Shown here: positions 24,413 through 32,817 of the stretch, in pieces
How positions within the stretch are numbered: the first letter of the stretch is position 1
How the letters are laid out: each line of letters opens with the position of its first letter
Origin: JAXLQL01 sp046331625
GTDB lineage: Bacteria; Acidobacteriota; Terriglobia; Bryobacterales; Bryobacteraceae
Direction: 5' to 3'
Assembly: GCA_046331625.1 (NCBI GenBank)
Contig: JAXLQL010000006.1
Location: 248,001-312,000 of the forward strand
DNA: 64,000 bases
The notes under the pieces: model-generated
Seen by the model: the letters and a program-made list of their open reading frames with translations, nothing else
Told to the model about the DNA's origin: nothing
Database searches by the model: none
Program-made: the position numbers and the translations under genes

Positions 24413-25417
24413 ATGTCCCCTGAACAGCCCAATCCCCAAATGGTCTGGGAAGCTTTCAACGCCTATCAGAAAACCGCAGCCATCCGCGCCGCGATCGAAC
24501 TCGACCTCTTCACCCGAATCGGCGAAGGCGCCAGCACCGCCGCCCTGATCGCGGCGAGCGCCGGCGTCTCCCCGCGTGGCATCCGCATCTTGTGCGACTA
24601 CCTGGTGGTTACCGGCTTCCTCGCCAAGTCCGAGTCGAGCTACGCGCTCACGCCCACCGCAGCCGCTTTTCTCGACCGGCGCTCGCCGAGCTTCATGGGA
24701 GCGATGATCGCGTTCATGAACGCGCCGAAGATGATGCAAGGCTTCGAGAACCTGCCGGCCGCCATCCGGCTCGGCGGCACAACGCTCGCAAAAGGCGGCG
24801 TGACGGAAGCCGAGCTCGACGAGTGGGTGATCTTCGCTAAAAGCATGGCCGCCATAACGACCGGATCCGCGTCGTTTCTCGCGCAGGTAGCCGCACAGTC
24901 GAATCCGAAGCGAGTGATCGATCTCGCGGCCGGACACGGCATGTACGGAATCGCCGTCGCCCGCGCGCTACCCGAATGCCGCGTGGTGGCGCAGGATTGG
25001 GGCAAGGTACTTGCGGTGGCGGAAGCAAACGCGCGAGCCGCGGACGTGCTCGACCGCTACAGCCTGCTCGCGGGCGACACCTTCACGGTCGACTACGGGT
25101 CCGGATACGACCTGGCGCTGGTCACCAACCTGCTGCATCACTTCGATTCCGCCGCATGCGTGAAGCTACTCGAGAAGATCCGCGCCGCGCTGGCGCCTGG
25201 AGGCCGAGTGCTGGTGCTCGAGTTCGTGCCTGACGAAGATCGGGTATCGCCGCCCGCTCCGGCAGCGTTCAGTTTGACGATGCTCGCCATGACTCCGGCT
25301 GGCGATGCTTACACGTTCAGCGAGCTTTCAGAGTTCCTCACCAAGGCTGGGTTCCGCGACTGCCAGTTGCACGAGGTGCCGCATTCACCGCAACGCCTGG
25401 TCACTGCCGTGCGGTAA
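24413..25417 (+). CDS. SAM-dependent O-methyltransferase, class I with dimerisation domain
   Basis: The 334-residue protein starts at the ATG at 24413; an in-frame GTG 24 bases earlier is less likely. The N-terminal winged-helix dimerisation domain (AIRAAIELDLFTRIGEGASTAALIAASAGVSPRGIRILCDYLV) and the Rossmann SAM site (VIDLAAGHGMYGIAVARALP, then VVAQDW) mark the methyltransferase_2 (O-methyltransferase) family. LVTNLLHHFD and LAPGGRVLVLEFVPDED are the usual catalytic and post-motifs. These act on small phenolic or polyketide-like substrates; the substrate is unknown. Confidence 0.86.
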   Translation: MSPEQPNPQMVWEAFNAYQKTAAIRAAIELDLFTRIGEGASTAALIAASAGVSPRGIRILCDYLVVTGFLAKSESSYALTPTAAAFLDRRSPSFMGAMIAFMNAPKMMQGFENLPAAIRLGGTTLAKGGVTEAELDEWVIFAKSMAAITTGSASFLAQVAAQSNPKRVIDLAAGHGMYGIAVARALPECRVVAQDWGKVLAVAEANARAADVLDRYSLLAGDTFTVDYGSGYDLALVTNLLHHFDSAACVKLLEKIRAALAPGGRVLVLEFVPDEDRVSPPAPAAFSLTMLAMTPAGDAYTFSELSEFLTKAGFRDCQLHEVPHSPQRLVTAVR

Positions 25418-25420
25418 CGC

Positions 25421-27790
25421 TCAGTCGGCGCGTAGCGCGGCCATGGGATCGCGGCGAGACGCTCGGAGCGCGGGAACCAGGATCGCCGCGACCCCTGCCG
25501 CGATCGGCACAAGCGACAGCGCGCATGCGCGCACCGGATCGAAGCGCACGGCAGTAGCCAGCAGACTCGCCGCGGCGCTCGAAGCCCACCATGCCAGCAG
25601 CAGTCCGGCGGCCGAGCCCACGCACAGCAGCGCCATGCCTTGCCGCAACAAAATCGCCAGAACATTCCGTGGCTCCGCTCCCAGCGCGATGCGAATTCCG
25701 AACTCGCGCATGCGGCCCGCGGCGTGGTGCGAGATCACTGCGAACACTCCGGCAGCAGCCAGCGCGAGGGCCACGAGTCCGAATGCGAAAACCATTGCGG
25801 CCCGAAAATGCGGATAGGCGAGTTGCTGGTCGCGCACGCGCGACATGCGCGTCACTTCGCCGAGCGGAGCGTCAGGCGCAAGCTCCGTCATGATGCCGGG
25901 CACAGATCGCGCCCAGTCGAGGCTCGCGGCCCGCACCACGATGTGGGGAGCGCCGGCGTCCGATTGAGCCGCGGCGCGGTAGGCGATCGGCGGACGAACC
26001 CAACTCATTTCGTCTAACTGGGCTCTGGTATCGTCGCCCACCACGCCCACGATTTCGACCCAAGGCTGCGACGCGCCCTGCCGGTGCGCGTAGCGAAAGC
26101 GGCGGCCGGCCGGATCCTCGCCAGGGAAATGCCGGTCCGCGAACGCTTGGTTCACCAGCGCCACCGGAGGCGCGCCTTTCACGTCCGTGCGGCCCAGCCC
26201 GCGCCCGCGCAACAGCGGAATCGCCATCACGCGAAAGTACGACTCACTCACCGTCTGATCGAGCGTATCGATGAGCGGCTCCGCCACGGGGCGACCCTCC
26301 ACTTCCACGGGAGAAGCCGGAAATCCAGTGAGCGGCAGGTGCGACGTGAGAGCAGCCGCTTCCACGCCTGGAAGCGCGTCGACACGCTCACGAATGCTCT
26401 CGAGCACGGGTGGCCGCGCAGCCGAAACGCGGAACGAAGCGATGTGCTCGAGATCGATGCCGGTGGAGGCGTGCAAGCGGAGAGTGCTCTCCACCAGGAG
26501 CCCTGCGATTGCACACAACGCCAGTGACAAAGCTACCTCGGCGGTCACCAGCGCACTTCGGATCCGGCCTGCTCCCGGCGCGCCAGTCACGCGCGTGCGC
26601 AGTAGCCCTTCGAGGTTCGCTCGCGACGCGTGCCACACGGGCAGAAGGGAGAAGACGAGTGTGGCGAAAGCGATCACCGCGGCCGAGAACGTCAACACGG
26701 GCCACGAAACCGCAAGCGTCACACCTGGAGGCAGTTCCACCGGGCGCCACCAGTTGAAGAGGCGCACCGCGACAATGGCCAGCGCGAATCCGGTCGCGAT
26801 GCCCAGCGCGACAATGGCCAGGCTCTCGGCGAGCAACTGCGAGACCAAGCGGCGCCTGCCCGAACCGAGCGCGGCGCGAATGGCGATCTCACGTTGGCGC
26901 GCCAGCATGCGCCCCACCTGTAGCGAGGCGATGTTCGCGCAAGCGATGGCGAGCAGTGCGACCACGGCCGCGGCGAGCGCCACCATCGTGGCACGCAATG
27001 ACCGGCTGGTCAGACAGGTGAATTCATCGCGCAAGGGATACACGGCGGGCACGATGTCCAGGCGATCCCGCGGCAGCGTGCTTCGATCGCGCTCGTGCAG
27101 TTCGAGCAACTCGCGCTCGGCCGCCTCCACCGAAACTCCGTCACGGAGCCGCGCAAACACGCCAGCGGCGGTCTCGGCTGGGCGGTCCGGCATCGCGAGC
27201 ATCCATAGTTCGGTCGCGGCAGGATAGAACACGAACTCCTCCGGCATCACGCCGATCACCGTGCAGCTCTTGCCCGAGAGTACCAGGCTCTGCCCGGCGA
27301 TCGCCGGGTCGCCGCCGAGCACGTCGCGCCAGAAGCGATGGGCAGCCACCACGGAGCACCCGCGCGACAGATCGGCATGGTCGAACACCCGGCCCTTCGC
27401 CGCGCTCACGCCGAGCATCGGGAAGAACTCCGCGCTCACCGGAATCGAGAGCACGCTGCGGGCGGGTCCGCGACCAGTCATCGTCTCGCCGCCGCGCGCC
27501 CACGTGGCCACGCCGATCGCAGCGAATGCATGGGCGGAATCGCGCCAGCGATGGAAGTCAGCCCAGGTGTCGAAAACCCTCGAGAAGCCGGGCTGGGTGC
27601 GATGCCGTCCCCAGATCGCGACCAACCGGTCCGCATCGCGAAACGGGAGCGGATGCAAAAGCACCGCCTCTACGGCTGCGAACACCGCAGTAGTCGCGCC
27701 GGCGGCGAGCGCCAACGTGAGAATCGAGACGCAAGCGAATGTCCGCTGCGTGCGAAGAATCCGAAAACCACGAACGAAGTCGCGCCACAT
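25421..27790 (-). CDS. ADOP/MacB-type ABC transporter permease
   Basis: The protein has 789 residues from the ATG at 27790; an upstream extension would run into the divergent gene. The N-terminus (FVRGFRILRTQRTFACVSILTLALAAGATTAVFAAVEAVLLHPLPFRDADRLVAIWG) is the signature of acidobacterial duplicated-orphan permeases (ADOP). It has a MacB periplasmic core followed by two FtsX domains (membrane clusters near residues 260-420 and 670-780). No ATPase gene is adjacent. These are thought to export or transduce signals rather than import nutrients. It ends 3 bases from the methyltransferase stop (convergent). Confidence 0.9.
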   Translation of the reverse strand: MWRDFVRGFRILRTQRTFACVSILTLALAAGATTAVFAAVEAVLLHPLPFRDADRLVAIWGRHRTQPGFSRVFDTWADFHRWRDSAHAFAAIGVATWARGGETMTGRGPARSVLSIPVSAEFFPMLGVSAAKGRVFDHADLSRGCSVVAAHRFWRDVLGGDPAIAGQSLVLSGKSCTVIGVMPEEFVFYPAATELWMLAMPDRPAETAAGVFARLRDGVSVEAAERELLELHERDRSTLPRDRLDIVPAVYPLRDEFTCLTSRSLRATMVALAAAVVALLAIACANIASLQVGRMLARQREIAIRAALGSGRRRLVSQLLAESLAIVALGIATGFALAIVAVRLFNWWRPVELPPGVTLAVSWPVLTFSAAVIAFATLVFSLLPVWHASRANLEGLLRTRVTGAPGAGRIRSALVTAEVALSLALCAIAGLLVESTLRLHASTGIDLEHIASFRVSAARPPVLESIRERVDALPGVEAAALTSHLPLTGFPASPVEVEGRPVAEPLIDTLDQTVSESYFRVMAIPLLRGRGLGRTDVKGAPPVALVNQAFADRHFPGEDPAGRRFRYAHRQGASQPWVEIVGVVGDDTRAQLDEMSWVRPPIAYRAAAQSDAGAPHIVVRAASLDWARSVPGIMTELAPDAPLGEVTRMSRVRDQQLAYPHFRAAMVFAFGLVALALAAAGVFAVISHHAAGRMREFGIRIALGAEPRNVLAILLRQGMALLCVGSAAGLLLAWWASSAAASLLATAVRFDPVRACALSLVPIAAGVAAILVPALRASRRDPMAALRAD

Positions 27791-27869
27791 GACCAGATGG
27801 TAGACGCGCCCGGCGGCGAGACGTTTCGGGCGGGGTGCTTCCCGTAATAAACTTTGGTTAGCGAACCGA

Positions 27870-29771
27870 ATGTCGTCCCTTGCTCGCGTCCTCCCGATCC
27901 TGCTGGCTACCGTGGCCACGGCCGCCGACTTTACCTTCGAGCGGACACAAGGGTTCCTCAGCACCTACTGCAAGAATTGCCACGGCACGAAACCCGGTAC
28001 GGGCGGCTTCCTGCTTGATCGTGTGAGCGCCGAAGCGAGCCTCGAAACCGAACCCCGCAAGTGGACCTCGCTCGCCAACCGCGTCCGCAACGGCGACATG
28101 CCGCCCAAGGGTTCGCCTGCTCCTACCATCGACGAGCGCGAAGGCATCACGCGCTGGGTAGAGGAGACTCTGCGCGCCAAAGCGTGCGCCTCAGGACCCG
28201 TGCCTGGACCCGCCGTTTCACGCCGCCTGAATCGCGACGAATACGCAGCCACGATTCGCGACCTTCTCGACATCCACCTCGATCTCGGCAGCCGCCTTCC
28301 TGCTGACGGCGCCGGAGGCGAAGGCTTCGACAACGCAGCCGAGACGCTGTTCCTCTCGCCGCTCCACGCCGAGAAATACATGGAGACGGCGAAGTTCATC
28401 GCCGATTTCGCGGCCAAGGAATTCAAGAGCCACGCCAAGATCTTCACCGCCAAGCCCGGACCCGGCGTGACTCCCCGCGATGCAGCACGAAAGATCCTCA
28501 CGCAGTTTCTGCCGCGTGCGTTTCGGCGTCCGGTGGTGGATGCCGACATCGCCCCGTATCTCTCGCTCTACGATGCAGCGCAGAAAGAGGGCCAGCAGTT
28601 CGAGCCTTCTGTGCTGTATGCGATTCGCGGCGTGCTCGTGTCGCCGAACTTCCTCTTCCGCATCGAGCCGCCGAACAACACCACGGCGCCGCGCAAGCTC
28701 GAGCAATTCGCGCTCGCCTCGCGCCTCTCCTACTTCCTTTGGGGCAGCATGCCGGATGAGTTGCTCTTCGATGTGGCCGCGACCGGCAAGCTCGACGATC
28801 CTGAAGTGCTGAAGCAGCTCGTGCGCCGCATGCTGCGCAACGATCGCTCGCTCGGCCTGGCGCAGCGCTTCGTGGAGCAGTGGCTGCACACGCGCGAACT
28901 CGCCACAGACAAAGCTCCCGACGCAAAGCTCTTCCCCATCTACGCGCAAGACGAGGAACTCCGGTCCGACATACGCTTCCAGCCGATCCTGTTCTTCCAG
29001 GAAGTCTTCATGCGCAACCAGTCGCTACTCGATTTCATCGATTCGAAGCACACCATCGGCACCAGCAACTTGAACAAACACTACGGCGTGAAGATGCCGA
29101 TCCGACAGGCCGCCACCAAACAGCCACAGTGGGTGGAACTCCCCGAAGGCACCCGCCGCGGTGGATTGCTCGGCATGTCGGCGGTGCTGGCGGTGTCTTC
29201 GTATCCATATCGGACGAGTCCGGTGCTGCGCGGAGCCTGGGTGCTCGATACGATTCTCGGCACGCCGCCGCTGCCGCCTCCGCCGAATGTGCCGCCGCTC
29301 GAGGAGCAGGCCGCCGGCGCCGCGCCGAAGTCCATGCGCGAGCGGCTGTCGCAACATCGCACCAACGCCGTCTGCAACGGATGCCATAGCCGCATCGATC
29401 CGATTGGGTTCGCGCTGGAGAACTATGACGCGATCGGCCTGTGGCGTGACCAAGAGGGCGGCAAGCCGGTGGATAACGTGGCCGAGCTTTCCGATGGGAC
29501 GAAGGTGGAAGGCGTCGACGGATTGAAAAAGGCACTGCTGGACCGCAAGGATCTTTTCGTGCGCAACCTCACCCGCCGCATGTTGGGTTACGCGCTCGGG
29601 CGTGGGCTCACTGTGAAGGACTCATGCACGGTGGACGCCATCGTGGCCCAACTGCGAGAGAATAATTACAGTTCACAAACGCTGATTGACGGCATCGTGC
29701 AGAGTGTTCCGTTCCGCACGCAAGCGCCGAGTCCGGTGAGGACCGCGGCCGTTCAGGAGAAGAAAAAATGA
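27870..29771 (+). CDS. Planctomycete-type cytochrome protein with DUF1587/1592/1595/1588/1585
   Basis: The 633-residue protein has a signal peptide (LARVLPILLATVATA) and an N-terminal c-heme motif CKNCH (residues 34-38). The DUF set in usual order follows: RRLNRDEYAATIRDLLDIHLD (DUF1587), FLPRAFRRPVVDADI (DUF1595), ASRLSYFLWGSMPDELLFDVA (DUF1592), a second CxxCH in VCNGCHSRIDPIGFALENYDAIG (DUF1588, near residue 500), and the C-terminal DUF1585. It is the first gene of an overlapping four-gene operon with DUF1552. The role is uncharacterised; the heme motifs imply exported redox chemistry. Confidence 0.9.
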   Translation: MSSLARVLPILLATVATAADFTFERTQGFLSTYCKNCHGTKPGTGGFLLDRVSAEASLETEPRKWTSLANRVRNGDMPPKGSPAPTIDEREGITRWVEETLRAKACASGPVPGPAVSRRLNRDEYAATIRDLLDIHLDLGSRLPADGAGGEGFDNAAETLFLSPLHAEKYMETAKFIADFAAKEFKSHAKIFTAKPGPGVTPRDAARKILTQFLPRAFRRPVVDADIAPYLSLYDAAQKEGQQFEPSVLYAIRGVLVSPNFLFRIEPPNNTTAPRKLEQFALASRLSYFLWGSMPDELLFDVAATGKLDDPEVLKQLVRRMLRNDRSLGLAQRFVEQWLHTRELATDKAPDAKLFPIYAQDEELRSDIRFQPILFFQEVFMRNQSLLDFIDSKHTIGTSNLNKHYGVKMPIRQAATKQPQWVELPEGTRRGGLLGMSAVLAVSSYPYRTSPVLRGAWVLDTILGTPPLPPPPNVPPLEEQAAGAAPKSMRERLSQHRTNAVCNGCHSRIDPIGFALENYDAIGLWRDQEGGKPVDNVAELSDGTKVEGVDGLKKALLDRKDLFVRNLTRRMLGYALGRGLTVKDSCTVDAIVAQLRENNYSSQTLIDGIVQSVPFRTQAPSPVRTAAVQEKKK

Positions 29772-31114
29772 CTACGCGTTCTGTATCCCGAAGGACCATG
29801 CTGAGGGGCGCAGGCGTTGCCATCGGTCTGCCGTGGCTCGAAGCCATGGCGCCCACCACGGCGCTCGCCTTCTCCACGCCGCCAAAGAACCCCGTACGCC
29901 TGGCCGCGCTCTACATGCCCAACGGCGTGAACGTGAGCGAGTGGTATCCAAAGGGCACGGGCCGCGGCTTCGAACTTTCTCCGACGCTTTCGCCGCTCGC
30001 TGATCTGAAAAACCAGATCGTGGTGATGAGCAACCTGTGGAATCAGGCGGCGAAGGGCGGTGACGGTCACTACGTGAAGGAAGCCGCGATTCTCACTTGC
30101 GCCACCATCAAGAAGACTCCGGGTGCGGACCTGCGCAATGGAACCAGCGTCGATCAGCTAGCCGCACAGAGCGTGGCGATGCAGACTCCCCTGCCCTCGC
30201 TCGAACTCGGCGTAACTCCGGTGGCGATCGGTGTCGACCTTGTGGTCGGCTACACGCGCGTCTATGGATCGCACATCGCCTGGTCAAACCCCACCACACC
30301 GTTGGCTCGCGAGATCAATCCGCGCGCGGTGTTCGAGCGGCTGTTCGGCGCCGCCACTACGCCGCAAGGCAACACGGCCAAGATGGATGCGCTGTTGCTC
30401 GATCGCGTCTTGGGTGACGCGCAACGGCTACGGGCGAAGGTCGGGTCGGCGGATCAGATTCGGATTGACGAGTACTTGTCCGTGGTGCGATCGCTCGAAG
30501 AGCGCGTGGAGCGCGCCTCGACGCAAACGGCGAACTCGTGGAAGCCGCGGTGGCCGATCGATCCCAAAGCCGCTCCTACGGACCGGCCGAAGGATCACGC
30601 CGAACACGTTCGCCTGATGCTCGACATGATCGCGCTCGCGTTCCAGACCGACACCACGCGAGTTAGCACGATGATGTTCGGCAATTCAGTGAGCAACGTC
30701 AGCTTCCGGTTTCTGGAAGGCGTCAGCGCGGGCCATCACGACGTATCACACCACCAGAAAGACGCCGACAAGCTGCGCCAGTATCAGCTCATCAACAAGT
30801 GGCACATCGAACAATTCGCCTACCTGCTGCGCAAACTGCGCGACATGAAGGAAGGCGATTCGACGGTTTTGGACAACTCCATGGTCTTGTTTGCTTCGGC
30901 ACTGGCCGATGGCAACAGCCACAACCCGCACAACCTGCCGCTGGTGCTCGGCGGCGGAGGCGGCGGACGAATCGACTCGGGACAGCACTTGACCTACAAC
31001 GACGATTCGCCGCTCGCCAACCTCTACGTCTCGATGCTCGACGCGTTCGGGGCTCCGGTGGAGCGCTTCGCCGACAGTACGGGTCCGCTGGCGGGGCTCT
31101 TGAAGGCCGCATGA
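29768..31114 (+). CDS. DUF1552 exported protein
   Basis: The protein has 448 residues with a twin-arginine-like leader (VSRRTMLRGAGVAIGLPWLEAMAP), suggesting Tat export of a folded product. The body is DUF1552 (VRLAALYMPNGVNVSEWYPKG, LSPLADLKNQIVVMSNLWNQA, and the C-terminal GGGGGGRIDSGQHLTYNDDSPLANLYVSML). DUF1552 is a DUF1501-like, alkaline-phosphatase-related family that almost always pairs with DUF1592 proteins. Its ATG overlaps the previous stop by 4 bases, so translation is coupled. Confidence 0.9.
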   Translation: MTTRSVSRRTMLRGAGVAIGLPWLEAMAPTTALAFSTPPKNPVRLAALYMPNGVNVSEWYPKGTGRGFELSPTLSPLADLKNQIVVMSNLWNQAAKGGDGHYVKEAAILTCATIKKTPGADLRNGTSVDQLAAQSVAMQTPLPSLELGVTPVAIGVDLVVGYTRVYGSHIAWSNPTTPLAREINPRAVFERLFGAATTPQGNTAKMDALLLDRVLGDAQRLRAKVGSADQIRIDEYLSVVRSLEERVERASTQTANSWKPRWPIDPKAAPTDRPKDHAEHVRLMLDMIALAFQTDTTRVSTMMFGNSVSNVSFRFLEGVSAGHHDVSHHQKDADKLRQYQLINKWHIEQFAYLLRKLRDMKEGDSTVLDNSMVLFASALADGNSHNPHNLPLVLGGGGGGRIDSGQHLTYNDDSPLANLYVSMLDAFGAPVERFADSTGPLAGLLKAA

Positions 31115-31521
31115 TGAGGCTTCTTCTCGTAACCTTCGCGGGCGCCTGCGCCGCCGCGGATCTCAGCGGCGTCTGGGTCGGCACCATGCCCAACCGCAAC
31201 GGCGACCTGCTCGACGTGGCCTTCCAGTTCACCAACACGAACGGCAAGCTGGGTGGCAAGCAGTACGGCGACTACGGCAGTTCGCCGATCGTGGACTTCA
31301 AGCACGCGGGCGAACTGGTGACGTTCGTCGTGGCCGCGCAGGAGCAGGCCGGAAACCAGATCAACGAAACGCGAATCCGGTACACGGGGACGGTCCGCAA
31401 TGGTGAGATGGAGTTGGTGCGAGAGCGCGAGCGCTCCACTAACGCGGGAAACAGCGGCGGCACGCAAACAGCCCGTAATCCCCCAAAACAAACAGTCAAG
31501 CTGAAAAGACTCTACAATTGA
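31111..31521 (+). CDS. Small secreted protein of the DUF1592/DUF1552 operon
   Basis: The 136-residue protein starts at tandem ATG codons (31111 and 31114) overlapping the DUF1552 stop. A signal peptide ends near CAAA. The mature part begins DLSGVWVGTMPNRNGDLLDVAFQFT and has alternating beta-strand character, ending in a basic Asn/Thr-rich tail (TVKLKRLYN). It resembles small beta-barrel (lipocalin-like) accessory domains, but I do not recognise a family. It is followed by the porin gene with a 1-base overlap. Confidence 0.72.
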   Translation: MMRLLLVTFAGACAAADLSGVWVGTMPNRNGDLLDVAFQFTNTNGKLGGKQYGDYGSSPIVDFKHAGELVTFVVAAQEQAGNQINETRIRYTGTVRNGEMELVRERERSTNAGNSGGTQTARNPPKQTVKLKRLYN

Positions 31522-32807
31522 TGCGGCCTCTGATCGCGATCATTCTCCTCTCCCCCACGCTTTGGTCGCAGGTCGACCCCGGCACCTATGTCAATGAATG
31601 GCTCGGTGAAAACACGAACAAGAAGCTGCAAGCGCTGTTCGAGATTCGCCAGCGCGCCGAAGACCGCACCGGCCAGGTGTTCGGCCGCGATCGCGATCTG
31701 GCCGCGGACTATATCCGCACCCGCTTTGGGCTCACCGCCAAGCCAACACCTTGGATGAAACTGCAAGGCCTCGCCCAAGACACGCGCAGCCCGTTCTACG
31801 GCCTCCCGGCTCCCGGCAACGTGCGTGATCCGCTCGACCTTCAGGAAGGCTATGCCGAGTTTCTCAGTTCCACAGGCAAGGGGCTCGGGCTTACAGTCGG
31901 CCGCCAGATGATCAACTACGGCGATGCCCGCCTGATCGGATCGCCGCAATGGGGCTACACGGCGCGCACTTGGGACACGGGGCGCCTCTACTACATCTGG
32001 AAGAAAGCCCGGCTCGAGTTTCTGCATGTGTCGCCGGTGGTAACCGTCGGGACCGGTTTCAACAAGCCGGTGCTGGGAGATCGCATCTTCGGCAGCTACA
32101 ACACCTTCAAGGAAGTGGTGGGCAAGACCACTTTCGACGTGTACATGGTGAGGCACAATCAGAACCGGCCTGGAGGATTCACAGGCGTGGGCACCATGGG
32201 CATCAACACGTTCGGTACTCGCTGGGCGATTCCCCTGCCCTCGAATTTTCGATTCACCGCTGAAGGGGCGCTACAGAACGGGCACGTCGGCCTGCTGGCG
32301 CACAGGGCCGGCGCATGGGTTGGACAAGTTGGCTACAAGACGGCGGTCTTCAAGAAACCGGTCGACTTCGCCAACGAGTACAAGTTCGCATCGGGTACGA
32401 ATCCCACCAGCGGCAAGAGCGGCACGTTCGATCAACTCTACCCCGCCGCGCACGACAAGTTCGGCCACGTGGACCTGCTCGGCTGGCGCAACATCCACAA
32501 CATCAAGTCTCTCACCACACTCAACGTGCGCAAGACCTGGAGCTGGATGCTGATGTACAACTCCTCATGGCTGGCCAACACGCGCGATGCGCTCTACAAC
32601 GGTCAAGGCCGCGTGATCGTGCGGTCAGCCAATGGTACAGCGGGCCGCTACGTGGGCCAGGAAGTGGACCTCTTCACCAACATCCAGTTGGCCAAATTCA
32701 CCATCGCCACCGGGATCGGTCAGTTCATCCCCGGGACCTTCGTGAAGCGAGCCACTCCTGGCGCCAGCTCACGGCTTCTCTATCTTTCCACGCAGTACTC
32801 GTTCTGA
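31521..32807 (+). CDS. Alginate-export-type outer-membrane porin
   Basis: The 428-residue protein (ATG at 31521) has a short signal peptide ending near LWSQ. The rest is an amphipathic-strand barrel typical of the alginate-export (AlgE-like) family, with the landmark AYVEF/VGRQMINYGDARLIGSPQWGYTARTWDTGRLYY and a C-terminal YLSTQYSF ending in Phe. Such porins pass anionic polymers or other solutes. It is the last gene of the DUF1592-DUF1552-small protein operon, which suggests the four products share an envelope pathway. Confidence 0.82.
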   Translation: MRPLIAIILLSPTLWSQVDPGTYVNEWLGENTNKKLQALFEIRQRAEDRTGQVFGRDRDLAADYIRTRFGLTAKPTPWMKLQGLAQDTRSPFYGLPAPGNVRDPLDLQEGYAEFLSSTGKGLGLTVGRQMINYGDARLIGSPQWGYTARTWDTGRLYYIWKKARLEFLHVSPVVTVGTGFNKPVLGDRIFGSYNTFKEVVGKTTFDVYMVRHNQNRPGGFTGVGTMGINTFGTRWAIPLPSNFRFTAEGALQNGHVGLLAHRAGAWVGQVGYKTAVFKKPVDFANEYKFASGTNPTSGKSGTFDQLYPAAHDKFGHVDLLGWRNIHNIKSLTTLNVRKTWSWMLMYNSSWLANTRDALYNGQGRVIVRSANGTAGRYVGQEVDLFTNIQLAKFTIATGIGQFIPGTFVKRATPGASSRLLYLSTQYSF

Positions 32808-32817
32808 GGGGCGGCCG

